Assembly: GCA_002751075.1 (NCBI GenBank)
Contig: NAOQ01000190.1
Location: 44,843-88,032 of the forward strand
Length of the DNA: 43,190 nucleotides
DNA from: Ichthyophonus hoferi
Lineage: Eukaryota; Opisthokonta; Ichthyosporea; Ichthyophonida; Ichthyophonidae
Direction: 5' to 3'
This document shows, in pieces, positions 23,707-37,400 of the stretch. Both the position numbers and the translations under genes were made by a program. The notes below the pieces were generated by a model. That model worked only from the letters and a program-made list of their open reading frames with translations. It was not told the origin of the DNA and searched no databases. The stretch's first letter is position 1. Each line of letters begins with the position of its first letter.

Positions 23707-25413
23707 GACCCACAATTATCAACCAATACTAAACACCTAGAGGAACATATGGTTACAGATGTTATAGTTAACGGTTAGGAGTTATAATATAATAAATAAG
23801 CGATCTTCGGAAACGTACGATTGATGGCATGTGGTGATTGGCACTGAGCTTTTTAGTTTAATTAATTGTTGATTAAGTCATTTAACTGGTTTTAACAACC
23901 AATTATATTAATTAATCAAATTGATCAACTTTTATAACTAAACTTAAATACCAATTAATGCATTCGATCAGTAATTGGTCCGTTTAAAACGAATAATTAT
24001 AATAAGTAGGTATCGGGATGAGTTCGAGATTGCTTGGCTTCTGTAATACACAAATTACTGTATAATATTTTATTTTTTTATACTAATGATTATGCTTCAA
24101 TAATATACGTACTTTTCAGTTTTAAAGTTATAAGATATAGGGTGTATAGGGTGTGTAGAGTATATTTTTCCACGTTAAAGCATTGACTTTCCAAGTGAAA
24201 TTACGATTTAAGACCGAAGTGGGTAATTAGGCGGTGTAAGAATCTCTTTCAAATGTTCGTAGCATTTACCGATTGACAGTAAGTCAAAATCATTGTTACA
24301 CGTGTGATTAAATATTTCTTGGTTTTATGAATTAATGTGGTTTTAAAATGGATTTGTGGTAGTCAAGAAACAATCAAGAGTCTGAATCAACGGCATAGCC
24401 CAGTATATAATTTGCATGGACAATTTACAATAATTATTCCACATATTGCACTACAGTGGGTTTATTCGTTATACTTCTACAGGCATATTAGCGTCATTCT
24501 CTTTTTTGACACAGTCATTGGTATTTCAAAATTATAGCAATTATTTCAAGCCACCTCTTATCCTTTTACACTTAAGCATACTATAGTGAGTCGCCGAGTT
24601 TTATTAGCCCTGCCTCACTATTCAAAGGGTACCGTAGTGTTTCATGGTTTTCCTGCCTTATCATTGTTATTCTTATAGAAAGAAAATATTTATAAGTGTT
24701 CTCTTGCATTATAGGTTAATATATTTGCATATAAAAGTGAGCATACTTGCCGCTGTCAATTCTACAAAATATTTAATAAACAATATTTTAATTAATCTGA
24801 CAACTGGCTAGTGAGGTCTCGCCTTCATACTTCAAACTCGGTTGTATAATAAGTTATTTCTGAGCACCTGAAGGCAAATTTAACTAAATGGATCAAATGA
24901 TATAAAGTATTATTTAGTGTTATTACTTTAGGCGATAACATCAGGGAGAAAGAGAAGGAGAGAGGGCTGAAGGAGAGAGAATGTGGTTACATTGTGTTTT
25001 TCTCATCAGCGATTAATATGCAATTAAAATTTGATGTTGATGGCCAATTGGCCATTTCAGCTAAGTACTATCTACAATTGGTTTGATCAATGATGGCCAT
25101 TCATATTGTTGGTTTTTTAAGTCGTGCTTTCATACTTCTAAAAATTATGCAATTAGAGTATAATTTTTATTTTTGTTTATGATATACAAAAATTTAATCT
25201 TTAACTATGAATAAACGTGTGTACTATGAAATACAGTCATCCTAATTTAGGAACTGATTGGGATAGTATTAAGTGATGGAATGCGATCGGAATGCTCAAC
25301 ATTGATATACATAACCTGAGATAAAAGCAACACTGATCGTGAGCCACATAAACATTGAAAGGAGCTTTGTGTATTTATGAGAGGGGAGAGGTTTAAAAAC
25401 AGTATAGGTTATA
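23707..25413. other. divergent intergenic region between the RANBP3-like and aconitase genes
   Basis: About 1.7 kb between two start codons that face away from each other, so it should hold both promoters. No coding exon seen. Contents include AT-rich imperfect inverted repeats just upstream of the RANBP3-like start (about 23850-23950) and a perfect 16-bp palindrome at 25040-25055. Confidence 0.55.
25040..25055. promoter_or_regulatory. 16-bp palindrome with CCAAT on both strands
   Basis: ATGGCCAATTGGCCAT reads the same on both strands and carries a CCAAT box, the NF-Y core site, in each direction. It lies about 370 bp upstream of the proposed aconitase start. The sequence is certain, the promoter role is inference. 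Confidence 0.35.
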
Positions 25414-28400
25414 ATGGATCGTCTATTACAGGTGACACACTTCATTTTCTTTTTCAATTATCATTAATGACACGGTTTTTTCGTGATTATTCCTAGGATA
25501 TTTATTAATTTACAGAAAAATATGCATGTTTATTTGGCTCTGGGCTTCTAAGGACTCACAGTAGAACGACATACTTTAAAGAGCAGTTATTGCACCCTGT
25601 ATGGGTAGGCTATTTGAGTTTGTAGTAGACAAATTTTTGGTTTAATATTAACTGTAACAATTAGTATTCCAGGTTTAAAAAGGTGACAAGGTTAGCTGCT
25701 ATAGTAGCTAGTTAACAAAAGCCACGCATTTCCCATTTCATAACTAAGTAAGTATATTTATTATAGGGCACTAAGGCGTTCTGCTGCCGATCGCCACGTT
25801 TAGCCGTTGCGACTACCGTGATTTTACTACAGGAATGTAAAAGCTCCTTTCACTGTACCCGTTCAACGCGCTTTCCCTCGGGCCCCAGCAATACTAATGA
25901 GCTAATTCTTCCATATGACAAGTTGCTTGCTACATTGATGCACGTGAAAAATGATCTTAATCGACCCCTTTCTCTTGCTGAGAAAGTTGTATACTCCCAT
26001 CTATATAACCCTAACCAAGAGATTGTGAAAGGTGAATCTTACCTCAAGCTTCGTCCAGGTAATAAAACAAGCCAGTCATATTTTCAATCATTAATTGACA
26101 TTATATATAGTGATCAGAATGAAATATATGAAATATATGAGACAATATTATGCAAATGGTTGTTATAGCATACATATACAATATGTTTGAAAAATATTGG
26201 GGAAAATATGTAAAAATTCAGAAAGAGAAGTTTGCATTCAAAATGCGTGTATTTTGTGAAACACACGATGAAAGGGTGTACGAGAAGAAATTAACAAATA
26301 ACAATGTGGACATAAAGGAGTAACAATAATAAACAAATCCATTTATGCTACAGTTAATATTCTGTATTATTAGTGAACATTTCAGATATATAATCACAGA
26401 TACCCAAGCAAACCAAGAGGAAGTGTGCTAATAGTCTTTAGAAATGCGTGCATACGAGCACCATTTTTGCACCTGAAAGTTATGCGTGCTGCTTTATCCA
26501 AAATATATATTAATCATATGATATTTAATTATGTTTGCATTTTTTTTAAGGCAAAAGACACGGGTAATATATTCTGGCAGAATTTGATGCAAGAGGAGGA
26601 GATAAGAGCTAATATCTCAAAATTATTCAAGTCACTGTCCAAATTTGTGCCCCTGCACCTTACCCATGCGTCATTCTTTCTACTCTTTCACACTATAACT
26701 ACCTCAAACTTAATACTCAGACCGTGTTGCCATGCAAGATGCCAGCGCCCAGATGGCTGTGCTGCAGTTTATGCTTGCTAAGTTAAAAAGTGTTGATATA
26801 CCCACGTCAATTCACTGTGACCATCTTATTGAAGCCTTCAAAGGTCCCAAAGGTGCGTATACCATGATTGGAAGGTGAATAGTTTTTTAAAATATAGTTA
26901 TCTTACTTTTCAAGCTTATTTTCTAAACTATCTCGCTGTTTTTGTTTAATTTTCAGTTATTATGAACACATCCCAGGTGTTGTATTCCCAACACATGAAC
27001 CTTTTTGTTTTGTTTATTTTGCCCTTGTAAGATACTATAAACGTGAGACAATGGAAAAAATTATTGGCAGGTGTTATATTCTTAATATATATACTTTTTT
27101 GTCTAATTAAGCTGTCTTAGTACGATGTATGCATAAATTTGACAGATGTCCCATCCAGTTGATATGGTTCCAAGCTTTCAAATTCTTCATTTTCCAAAAC
27201 TTAGGACCTTCAAGCAAATGACAGTATATTTGCACACATTAGTTAATATCTATCAAAAAACCTGTACTTCTAGGTGTTCGTATCAATTGTATATTTTTCA
27301 AAGCAGATAGATAAGTAGATATTCTGAGCATGTAATGCACCGGCATTTTGATTTGTGAAATATCTTTGGTTTTAAACTGAAATAATACATGCATATTTGC
27401 TTATATTAAAAGCCAGATATCCATAAAAACAAATGAAAGACTGATCTATACATTTAGACTTAAGCATAGCCATATTTCTAGTTCTATTACTTTGCATACC
27501 CGCTATCATAATAGACCCCCTATTATAATATATTTATATTATATTTGAACAAACTTGCTGAGAAATACTTGATTCCAGAGGATGTGGCTATTGCCCAATC
27601 AATTAATCAAGAGATATTCGATTTCTTACAGTCTGCTGCTCTCAAATATGGCATTTCATTCTGGAAGCCAGGCAGTGGTATATTTTGAACCAACAGTGTT
27701 TGTTAACTTATTAGTGCTTTACCAATGATGTTTGTAGATGGCAATGATTATATCTAATTAATGAAAACGGGAAATATGAAATGTGAAATATTGCAAGATT
27801 CAGTCCGGGTATGATGATGCTCACTAAAAGATTGGTTTATATTTGGAAATAGTAGGACACCAATGCATACAATTTGGCTTGAACTATAGAGGTGAAAATA
27901 ATCAGATTAGGCCAATAAATACATATTATCAATAGGGAAGCTATAAATTACAAGTTACATATATATACCTTCAGAGCATTAAATCAAATTAAATATTTAT
28001 CACTTTCATTCCTTTTTTCTTATTTTTACTACCGTTTATCTAATCCAAGCCCGCATCTACCCTATGTGACCTCTAGAATGCCATCTTTGTTTGTTTTCAG
28101 CCCTTTACTATGATTTAGTTTACATTCTTTACACTAGGCATCATGATCGTTCTCGTGATTTATATATGTTTACATACAGGTATTATTCATCAGATTGTAC
28201 TGGAAAACTATGCCACACCAGGTGGTCTAATGCTTGGGACTGGTATGTAATTTCTACCTGTTATTATTTTTCAATTTAAATTCGTTATTAAAAAGTAATA
28301 TTATGGATTTTGTTTATATTACCGTTATTTATTAATAATTTAATTTATAGCTATTTTAATGTTTAGTACGGTCTAAAAGAGTAGAATTACTTATTGAGAA

Positions 28401-31400
28401 AAGCAATACCAGTTATCTTTTGTCCGACTTTTTGAAGCTCATATTATGAAGGAAGAATAATTTATGTCTTTCTGGTTAAATAATATTATTAAATATATAA
28501 AAATATAGTTGTAAGTGTAATCTGAGGTATAATATTATCATATAGTACATTATAATCTTGAACAAATAAACATACATAAACCTACAATGAGTCTACTAAT
28601 ACTGTTACTGACAAGCCTTTTTGTCCCCATCTAATTTTTTACTACTTTTTTTATCATTTCTTTTGCTCTTTACTTCTATATAGTTTTACTTTTTCCTATC
28701 CTACCTCACTTTCCCGCACATGCATACACTCCTGCTTTTAAAATATATTATATGACATTTTATTATATATGTACACTTGAATGTTTTCCCACAACAGACA
28801 GCCATACGCCAAATGCTGGTAGGTGTTGCAACGTTTCCCAGCATTATTGGATTACCACTATCACACATCTAGAATAGAAGTTAATCTGTCTAGAATTATA
28901 TTCCTTTACTCCATAACTCTGTGCTCAGCTTTTTACAATCTTCCCTACCCTCAATAAAACATTATTTTTTTATATTTTTTAAAAAAAATGACCAAGTTGG
29001 TATTTTGTATTTTTTTATTGTTATTTTGGCTTTATAATTTTTCATATTTGTGCCTTAAGGTTTTTACAATATTGGTTTTTAATTTTATTATCAATTATTA
29101 TAACTACACATTTCACATTTCCCTCCAATTACTTTATGGTCCACAAAGTGTTATCATGGTAATAGTTAAAAACCGAATCTTCAGAAGATTTGGTGATTGC
29201 TTGTTTAAATAAAGTTGTCATTGAATTGTTGCAAGGATTTCAGCCAAATGAACATTCATTATTATATTATTTCCAACAGGGATCAGGATATGCTATATTA
29301 AATTCCATCTATGAAATAGATGTGATGCAGTGGGTATGGGAAAATTGGTTGATTGCATTTACTATACGGTTGTTATACGGTTATTATACGATGCATATCA
29401 TGGGATATATTAACTAATAAGGTATCAGGTGGTCTTGGAATGGTAGCAATTGGTGTAGGCGGGGCTGATGCCGTCGATGCTATGGCAGGACTTCCCTGGG
29501 AGTTGAAGGCACCAAAGATATTGGGTGTTCATCTCACAGGTGGGTATGTAGTTAAAATATCATATACATGCATGAACCCACTTATCACCATGTGCTCTAA
29601 CTCCTTATATTATCACATTGCTTACAGACAGTGAGGTCTACTTTATTAATTTGTTGTATTGTAGATACAATTAGCTTACAACTCAACCCACCCGTGCTAT
29701 CCTTTCAGTAATATTACTAGGCTATTACCTTCACATAATATGACTTTACTTACAAGTACTATTGATATTGCAGGGAAACTGCTGGGCTGGGCTTCACCTA
29801 AGGATATTATACTTAATTTAGTAGGGAAACTAACAGTTCAGGTAGGTGGCTGTTTATATTTATCTATCGCTACTTTTTCTTTAGTGAAATTCATATTTAA
29901 TAATAGCTATTGATAGAAACCTCATATCGGTATGCATGCCTATTGACTATTAGTAGTGCTTAATAACTATGTTACATTATCTAACAATCCTTGCTAATAG
30001 ATGCAGGTGCATATATAATTATTTCTGTTAATGGATATATACAGCTAATAAATATGATATATATTTATTATTAATACTACCCCCTTTTTTTATACAGATT
30101 ACGATTATTATACTTTTATTTTTATAAACTATTAATGGTATCTAACCAATGGTTTATTATTAACCTTCACTGTAAGGTATTGTTAGGGACATTAGCAATG
30201 TATATTTATTAGTCAAAACCACCCTTAATAAATATGGACCACATATTCAATGTGCAGGGAGGAACAGGCTATATTATTGAGTACTTTGGGTCTGGTGTAG
30301 AAACATTATCATGTACAGGGATGGCTACTATCTGCAATATGGGGGCAGAGGTAAGTGTGAGAGTTTTTATTTGTGTACAACTTCATAAAAATTTATATTT
30401 TTATATTTGTATGTACATGTATCTTGTGTATGTTTTAATTCATATAAAAGAAACTTATTTCTGTATAATTGTGTTTTGTGTTTGCACATTTTTAGTTATT
30501 GATGTAATTATTGTACTATTATTTAATTTTTATTGAGTGTATGTATTACTTGATATGTATGTGTGTAGCCTTCTAACCTCAGTTGTGTATACTTAAATTT
30601 TTAATAAATATAGTACGAGATAATATAGTATAATATATTACAATATATCTATTTCAAATCATATTTGAGCCAGTATAATATACATATTATAAAATAATCT
30701 AAATATTGCTGAAAGTTTAACAAGGCATGTTAACGCAAGTAAGGATCATATATACACATACCACTGACACATTACTGACTCACATACTACATGCATATAA
30801 TGTAATATAACATAATATAATGTAGTCTAGTATTATAGTATAGTATAATACAGTATAGTATAATATAATATAATGTAATGTAATATCATATAATAAAGTA
30901 TAATGTAATATAATATAGTACAATATAGTATAGTATAGCATTATATTACTAAAATGATTTTTACCAAAGGTACACAAACTGGTAATGGACTAAAGATCAT
31001 GCATATCTAGGATCGTATACACTGAATATTGCATCAATTACAAGTATAGTGAATCTTAATTTACACGGTGACGTGAATGATCAATACAGATAGGAGCTAC
31101 TACATCAATATTTCCATATACGGATAGTATGACCCGTTATCTGCAATCTACCAATAGGACTGCTGTATCTGACCACGTGAAAAAGGTCAGTAAGAGCCCA
31201 TCATACATAGAGATAAAATATAATATATAAATACACCTACATAAATATGAAATCAGTGATAGATACACATAGAGATATAAAACGCAGAGATAAACATCTA
31301 CTACAGGCATATTCTCAAATAAATATATATATTGCTCTATATAAATCAAAAAGCACTTTCAAGCCTTACACTAGCTATATATGTCTATTACTCTTACGTC

Positions 31401-34400
31401 TATTCCTACACAAGTATATGTCATGTGCATATGCAGATTTCAACCAATCAAAGTATTTACATACGTACACATACAAGTTTTATCTCGTCATCCAGTAGTA
31501 TCTCTCATATTTCATTGGTCTCAAATTAAAAGATATCTTATCTGATTGGTCCGTGTGTTTATTTTTATTACTTTTTAGTTTGGCTACTTTATTATCACAG
31601 TGCTTTGCATTGTTTTCTATATTTTTCTTGCTATGTCTTTTGTCATTCATATCCTTTTTCTTCTTTAGTTTTTCTCTCTCCTCCCTTCCAATCTATATCT
31701 TTTCAAATATTTTGTTTCTTCCTTTTTTCATAATCTTTTTCTTTTTCATAGTACTGTACAGAGCTTCTACGTCCAGATAATACAGACCCATCTCACATCT
31801 ACGATAAGATTGTGGAAGTGGATTTGAGCACTTTAGAACCCCATATCAGTATGTTAATATTGTATTATTGACTTTCTATTTAAGCATTAAATACATACAT
31901 AGGTGCTAGTTAGTTTATTCTCATGTATCCATTTAACTATATCATTAATGCATTGTTTTACAGCGTGAATAATTTGTAGTGTCGTTATTGGCTTGCTAAT
32001 ATTATATAGTGTCTAGAGCTTATGGGATTGCATGTATATATTTAATGGGTTTACTTTAGTACCCATTTTTAGTTTTTATATGGAAATGCATTAAATGAAG
32101 GCATTGTTTATTGCAACTAATTGATGTGCTTGGAAGGTATTTATTGGTTCAAATATTATATACATATATATACATATACACATACAGCTCAGATGCACCA
32201 ACACTAAATAAAATCATCATATATATATATATATATAAATAAATTATAGTAGCAGGTGTAACGTTAACTATAATTTCCCGTGTAAAAGGTATTGATTTGA
32301 TAAGGTTCCTTTCATATAGTCAACTTTAAAAATATTCTCAGTAAATATGTGCTTAATGTATAGATATAATTGTGTCTCTTTTAAATGTTATTCCAGTACA
32401 CATGTCCATAGGTAACTATTTTAAATTCAAAATTCAAAAATTCAAAAATTAGGAGGAAGAACCAATATCAAAAAGCACATCCTACACAGTTAATTTCGTA
32501 TCTTAATGCATGTTTCTGAACTCCTACACACACATAAAAGCATACATTTATACATGTACGTACACAACCACACACACATACATACGCACACGTGTATATG
32601 GTCACAGATGGCCCCTTTACCCCTGACCGCTCATTCCCCATATCTCAATTCGCTAAGAGTATAGAGAGTAATGATTGGCCTAAAGAGTTCCGGGCAGGTC
32701 TTATTGGTAGCTGCACTAATAGTAGTTATGAAGATCTGTAAGATTTTGCTTTTTTAAAAACATATTATCTAATATGATAATATAATAGTATGTATAACAG
32801 TGTATAAGTGTATGTACATGTCCCTATACTACAGATAAAGAAGAAAACCTATCTTATACCTTATACCTCTATGTACAGGTATTCCACTGCATATCACGCT
32901 ATAATTTGCTTTTATACTACATTACACATACATATTGCATTATACATATATACATATTCCACATTACATGCCATTGTAGATTATATATACATGTGCATTT
33001 TCGTAGTTATATCTATATATATATCTACCTGTACATATAAAATTATCTAGTTTTTTGTGTACATATATATACATAAAAATACAGAAAAACCATTTAAACC
33101 TATGTACAAACTATATCCATTTGCACCCAATAATTTCTTGTGTGCATATAATAATATGAATTTTCAGTTGTGTATACAAACATAGCATTTGAATATGATA
33201 TAATTATTACACAATACCAGCGCTTTTAGAATTTCATAAAGTCTACTATACCTTATTATTTATACTACATCTTTTAACAATATATATAATTGTACATCAG
33301 AATATTATTAATTATTATTGATTACAACTTTGACCAGTAGCCCAATGCCTTTTATCCGGGTAATTTTAGCATTTAAATATGAGGAATTGAAGTTTTTTAT
33401 AATCCTACATCATGTGACCTGACTTGTAGGCGTTCAATTAGCACCCGTGCTTCTAGTATTGCCCGTCAGGGCAAGGCAAGGGGTATCAAGACAGCTGTTC
33501 CACTTTTAATGACACCAGGGTCTACACAGATACAATATACTATTGCTAGGTATATGGTTATGATTACAACACACTATTACTAGGTGTATAGTTATGACTA
33601 CAATACACTATTACTAGGTATAATTATAATTATAACACATTATCACTAGATATATAATTATAATTACAACACATTATTAGTATATGTATAGCAATGACTA
33701 CAACACACTATTACTAGGTATAGTTATAATTAAAACACGTTATTACTAGATATATAATTATGATTACAACACACTACTACTAGGTATATAATTACGATTG
33801 CTTGTTTACTGTTTCTCTTTCATTTAACTTGTTTCTACTTTTATTCTTGTTTTATTGTGCGTCCTTATTTATACTTTACTTTTTTATTATTAATAATTTC
33901 TATTTATATTATTAATTGGTTTTTATTTACGTTTTAATATTTTTTATTAATTTATAATTGTGGCTTTTGGTCATTTCTATTTGCGTTTTTATAGTTACTT
34001 GTATTTATTTATTTTAGTATTAATCTCTTATTATTACTATAAACTTTCTTTGATTTTTATTATTATTAACCACTGCTTATATTTTTATTGATTTATATTT
34101 ACGTTTATTCAATGTTTTTTACTTATATCTTTCAATTATTTTCTATTTGTATAGATGGCTCTCTCTTACTTACTATCTTTAACCTCTACTTGTATATTAG
34201 CCATTATTATTATTTTTTCTTGTGTTAATATACATATAATATATATATAATATGCCAAAAAACATCATGTGTACTATATGTATATATCTTAATGTATTAT
34301 ATACTTAAATAAAATGTTATACACGTACGCAAAGTTTTATATAAAATATACTGTTATCCTTATATGTATTTTCACACGTATTTACATGCACACATACTAC

Positions 34401-37400
34401 ATACATACATACATACATTTATCATAACAACATACCACCGCAAACAAAATTCAATGCTCAGGGATGGAATACAACAAGATATAATAAATGTGGGTGGACA
34501 ATTATTGGCAAATGCCTGTGGCCCATGTATTGGACAGGTAGGTTAATAATAATGTTAATAGTGGTTGCTTGTATCTATATATAGATATGGTATAATATGT
34601 GTATAACTTAACAGAAAACATATTATATCAGATCATAGCATATAAACACAAACATACCATATATATCTATGACATTTGTGTTTTTTTTTTTTACCTAAAA
34701 TGGCATGATAACAACTAACTATATACGCAAAAATATACTAGACTATACTCTCCACTAGCTATGTTTTTTCACAAAAAAAAATGTTCAAATGTTGATAGAT
34801 GCTAATTGTTATTCCCTGTGCGATGGTTGTATTATATCTATATATTACTATTACGTAAACCTCCCTCTCTTAAAAAATTAATTAAAACAAATAACTATAA
34901 TTATTATTTTAGTGATTTGAAACTGATGTGTTGGTCTGGAAAGGCCTTCTCTTGTCTCTTTCTCTTTCTCCCATACTCATTTCCTTTTCCACATTCGAAT
35001 TATTTTACCTATTGCTCATTTTTTTTAAACTTTATCTTTCATTTAATTTGAATTGACAACTGCTTACTATTATGTTTGTTTTTTTATAGTAGCAGTATTG
35101 TTCTTTTTGTTTTTTCATTTATAAGGAATATTTAAGGATTTACTTTCTATTTCCCCTAAACCTGTTGTTAATATTAACCCTTGTAATGATTACTACCAAT
35201 TATATTGTAGTTATTATTTCTTTGTGGTGTAATGATTATCTCATAATGATGTACTTATTACTGTTGATTTCAGCCTGTGCAGTCATTATATCACCTACGT
35301 TCAGAATGACAGCTGACTTGTAAGCAAAAAATTTAAAATAAAACTAGTATAGCCTTTATTCTGTATCACCAAAGATTTAAGAGTCCCCAAATTGTTTCAA
35401 ACAAAACTTATTTTCACTTTGAAAATAGAGCATTTTATATATAGAATATTTCAAAACCCGGTATTAATTAATTAGATAATTATAACTATAGTTACTTTGG
35501 CTATGTTGTATATGTGATTATATTTGACACTTATGCATATTCCCACTATTTTTTTATTGTAGTGGAAGCGAACAGATATACATCCAGGGGAGACCAATGC
35601 TATACTAAGTTCTTATAACCGCAATTTTGCTCGTCGTAATGATGGAAATTCCAAGACACTTAATTTTCTTGCATCTCCCGAAGTATATATTCTTTTTATT
35701 TTTTCTATAACAAAACAAAACACAATACATCTTACCACATCAACCTATTTGATATCTCTGACGTCATTCCCATGTAAAAGATATGCACTCATTTATCCAT
35801 ATGTATATATGTGTATATTGTGCTATCATACATAACATCGTGTATACTATTATATACTATTATGAATACGTACCTACTATTATGCATATTATCATAAACA
35901 CATACATAATATTATACATACTCTCTTAAATAAATACATACACATATACTATCATGCACACATATTATCATGAGTATATGCATACATATATCTATAGCTT
36001 AACGTATATATGAGATGAATACATATACCATCATAGTCGTAACTAATATTATTGATTGGTTTATTGATTGATCTTCTTAGACTTTATCCCCTTGCATTTC
36101 CATTAGCAAAAAATGCGGATGATCGAGTTACAATCTTCCCTGAAAATAATATAAAACTACATCAAAATATTTAGGGTATCAATTATTACTATCTATACGG
36201 TATTGTCATATTCAATTTATATGGTTATACAATACTTGTCAAATAGGCGTGAGAAGGTCAGAGTGTCTAACATAAACTATTACTTCTGTATGTATGTATG
36301 TATGTATGTATGTATGTATGTATGTATGTATGTATGTATAATATAATAACTATATTATAGTCCTGTCAAATAAGGCAATTGGAGAGTAATGATTTCTACA
36401 TATTGGCTAATACAGTGTACATATTTTAACATGGCGTTAATTCTAATACAATAAACCATATCTGCTCAGCTTAACATATTTAATACCAGAAGTGACTATA
36501 AACTAACAATCGATATAAAGCATATTTAATGAACCAATCACATTAATTGTTTAATAATACAATATTTATATGCCAAACCCTTCAGATTGTGACTGCCATG
36601 TCCTTTTCAGGAAGAACAACTTTTAATCCAACCACCGATTCACTAAAAGGTTGTATTATTTTACTTCACTAGGAAATGTATTTATCTGATTATATCGTTA
36701 ATTTAGATTTTATAGTTTTTATATATAAAAATATTTTGGTACATACTAGGTAATAATTTTTTATAGTCCCATATTGTCACTTGATACCAAGATCTGTAAC
36801 TTTAAATAAAAACATGTAAATATTAATTTTCTCTTTCCATATTTGTTATACTCAGACCCCTATTTCTGTTTTATATTGTTATTCCTGGATCATCCTTTAT
36901 CTTAATATGCAATATGTTTCTTTCTCTCACTCTTACAGTGTTTTTCCTGCTATTTAATTTATATCCCTTGCTGGCTTTATCTTTTTTTCTTTTCTTCATT
37001 TGCGGCATTGATTGTTTCTTAATCTGTTCTTGAGCCTTTGTTTTGTTTATTCCACGTGCTCGTGTCTCAATCTATACGTAAATAAATATACGTGTATTAA
37101 TACCTTCGGCTATGATTTCTCTGTGTGTGCTGGTATTTTTCTGTAGTATTTTTGCTTCATAATTAGTCGGGATTGTAATATTTAACCAATTATATATTCC
37201 AATAGTATTTCGTATTCCGTTAGAATATATTTAATTTAAGTAATGGTAAGTTCAACAATCAGATCAGTAGCTATATTAAACAAGCATCACCAACACATAC
37301 TTAATATATATGTATGTATATGCATAGAGCCAGCAACACTAATTATGTGCATATGCAAGCAAGGCCGCACTTGTATCTAGTCTCAGCTGTGCAGATGGAT

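Noticed and set aside
25260-25413. Possible iron-responsive element in the aconitase 5' UTR, as in mammalian ACO2
   Set aside because: No CAGUGN loop with a bulged-C stem was visible.
31553-31780. 75-codon hydrophobic open frame in an aconitase intron
   Set aside because: It is a T-rich, low-complexity stretch forming the pyrimidine-rich end of the intron before exon 31752-31848, not a gene.
36287-36338. (TGTA)n array considered as a CRISPR-like or regulatory array
   Set aside because: It is a plain tetranucleotide microsatellite without spacers.
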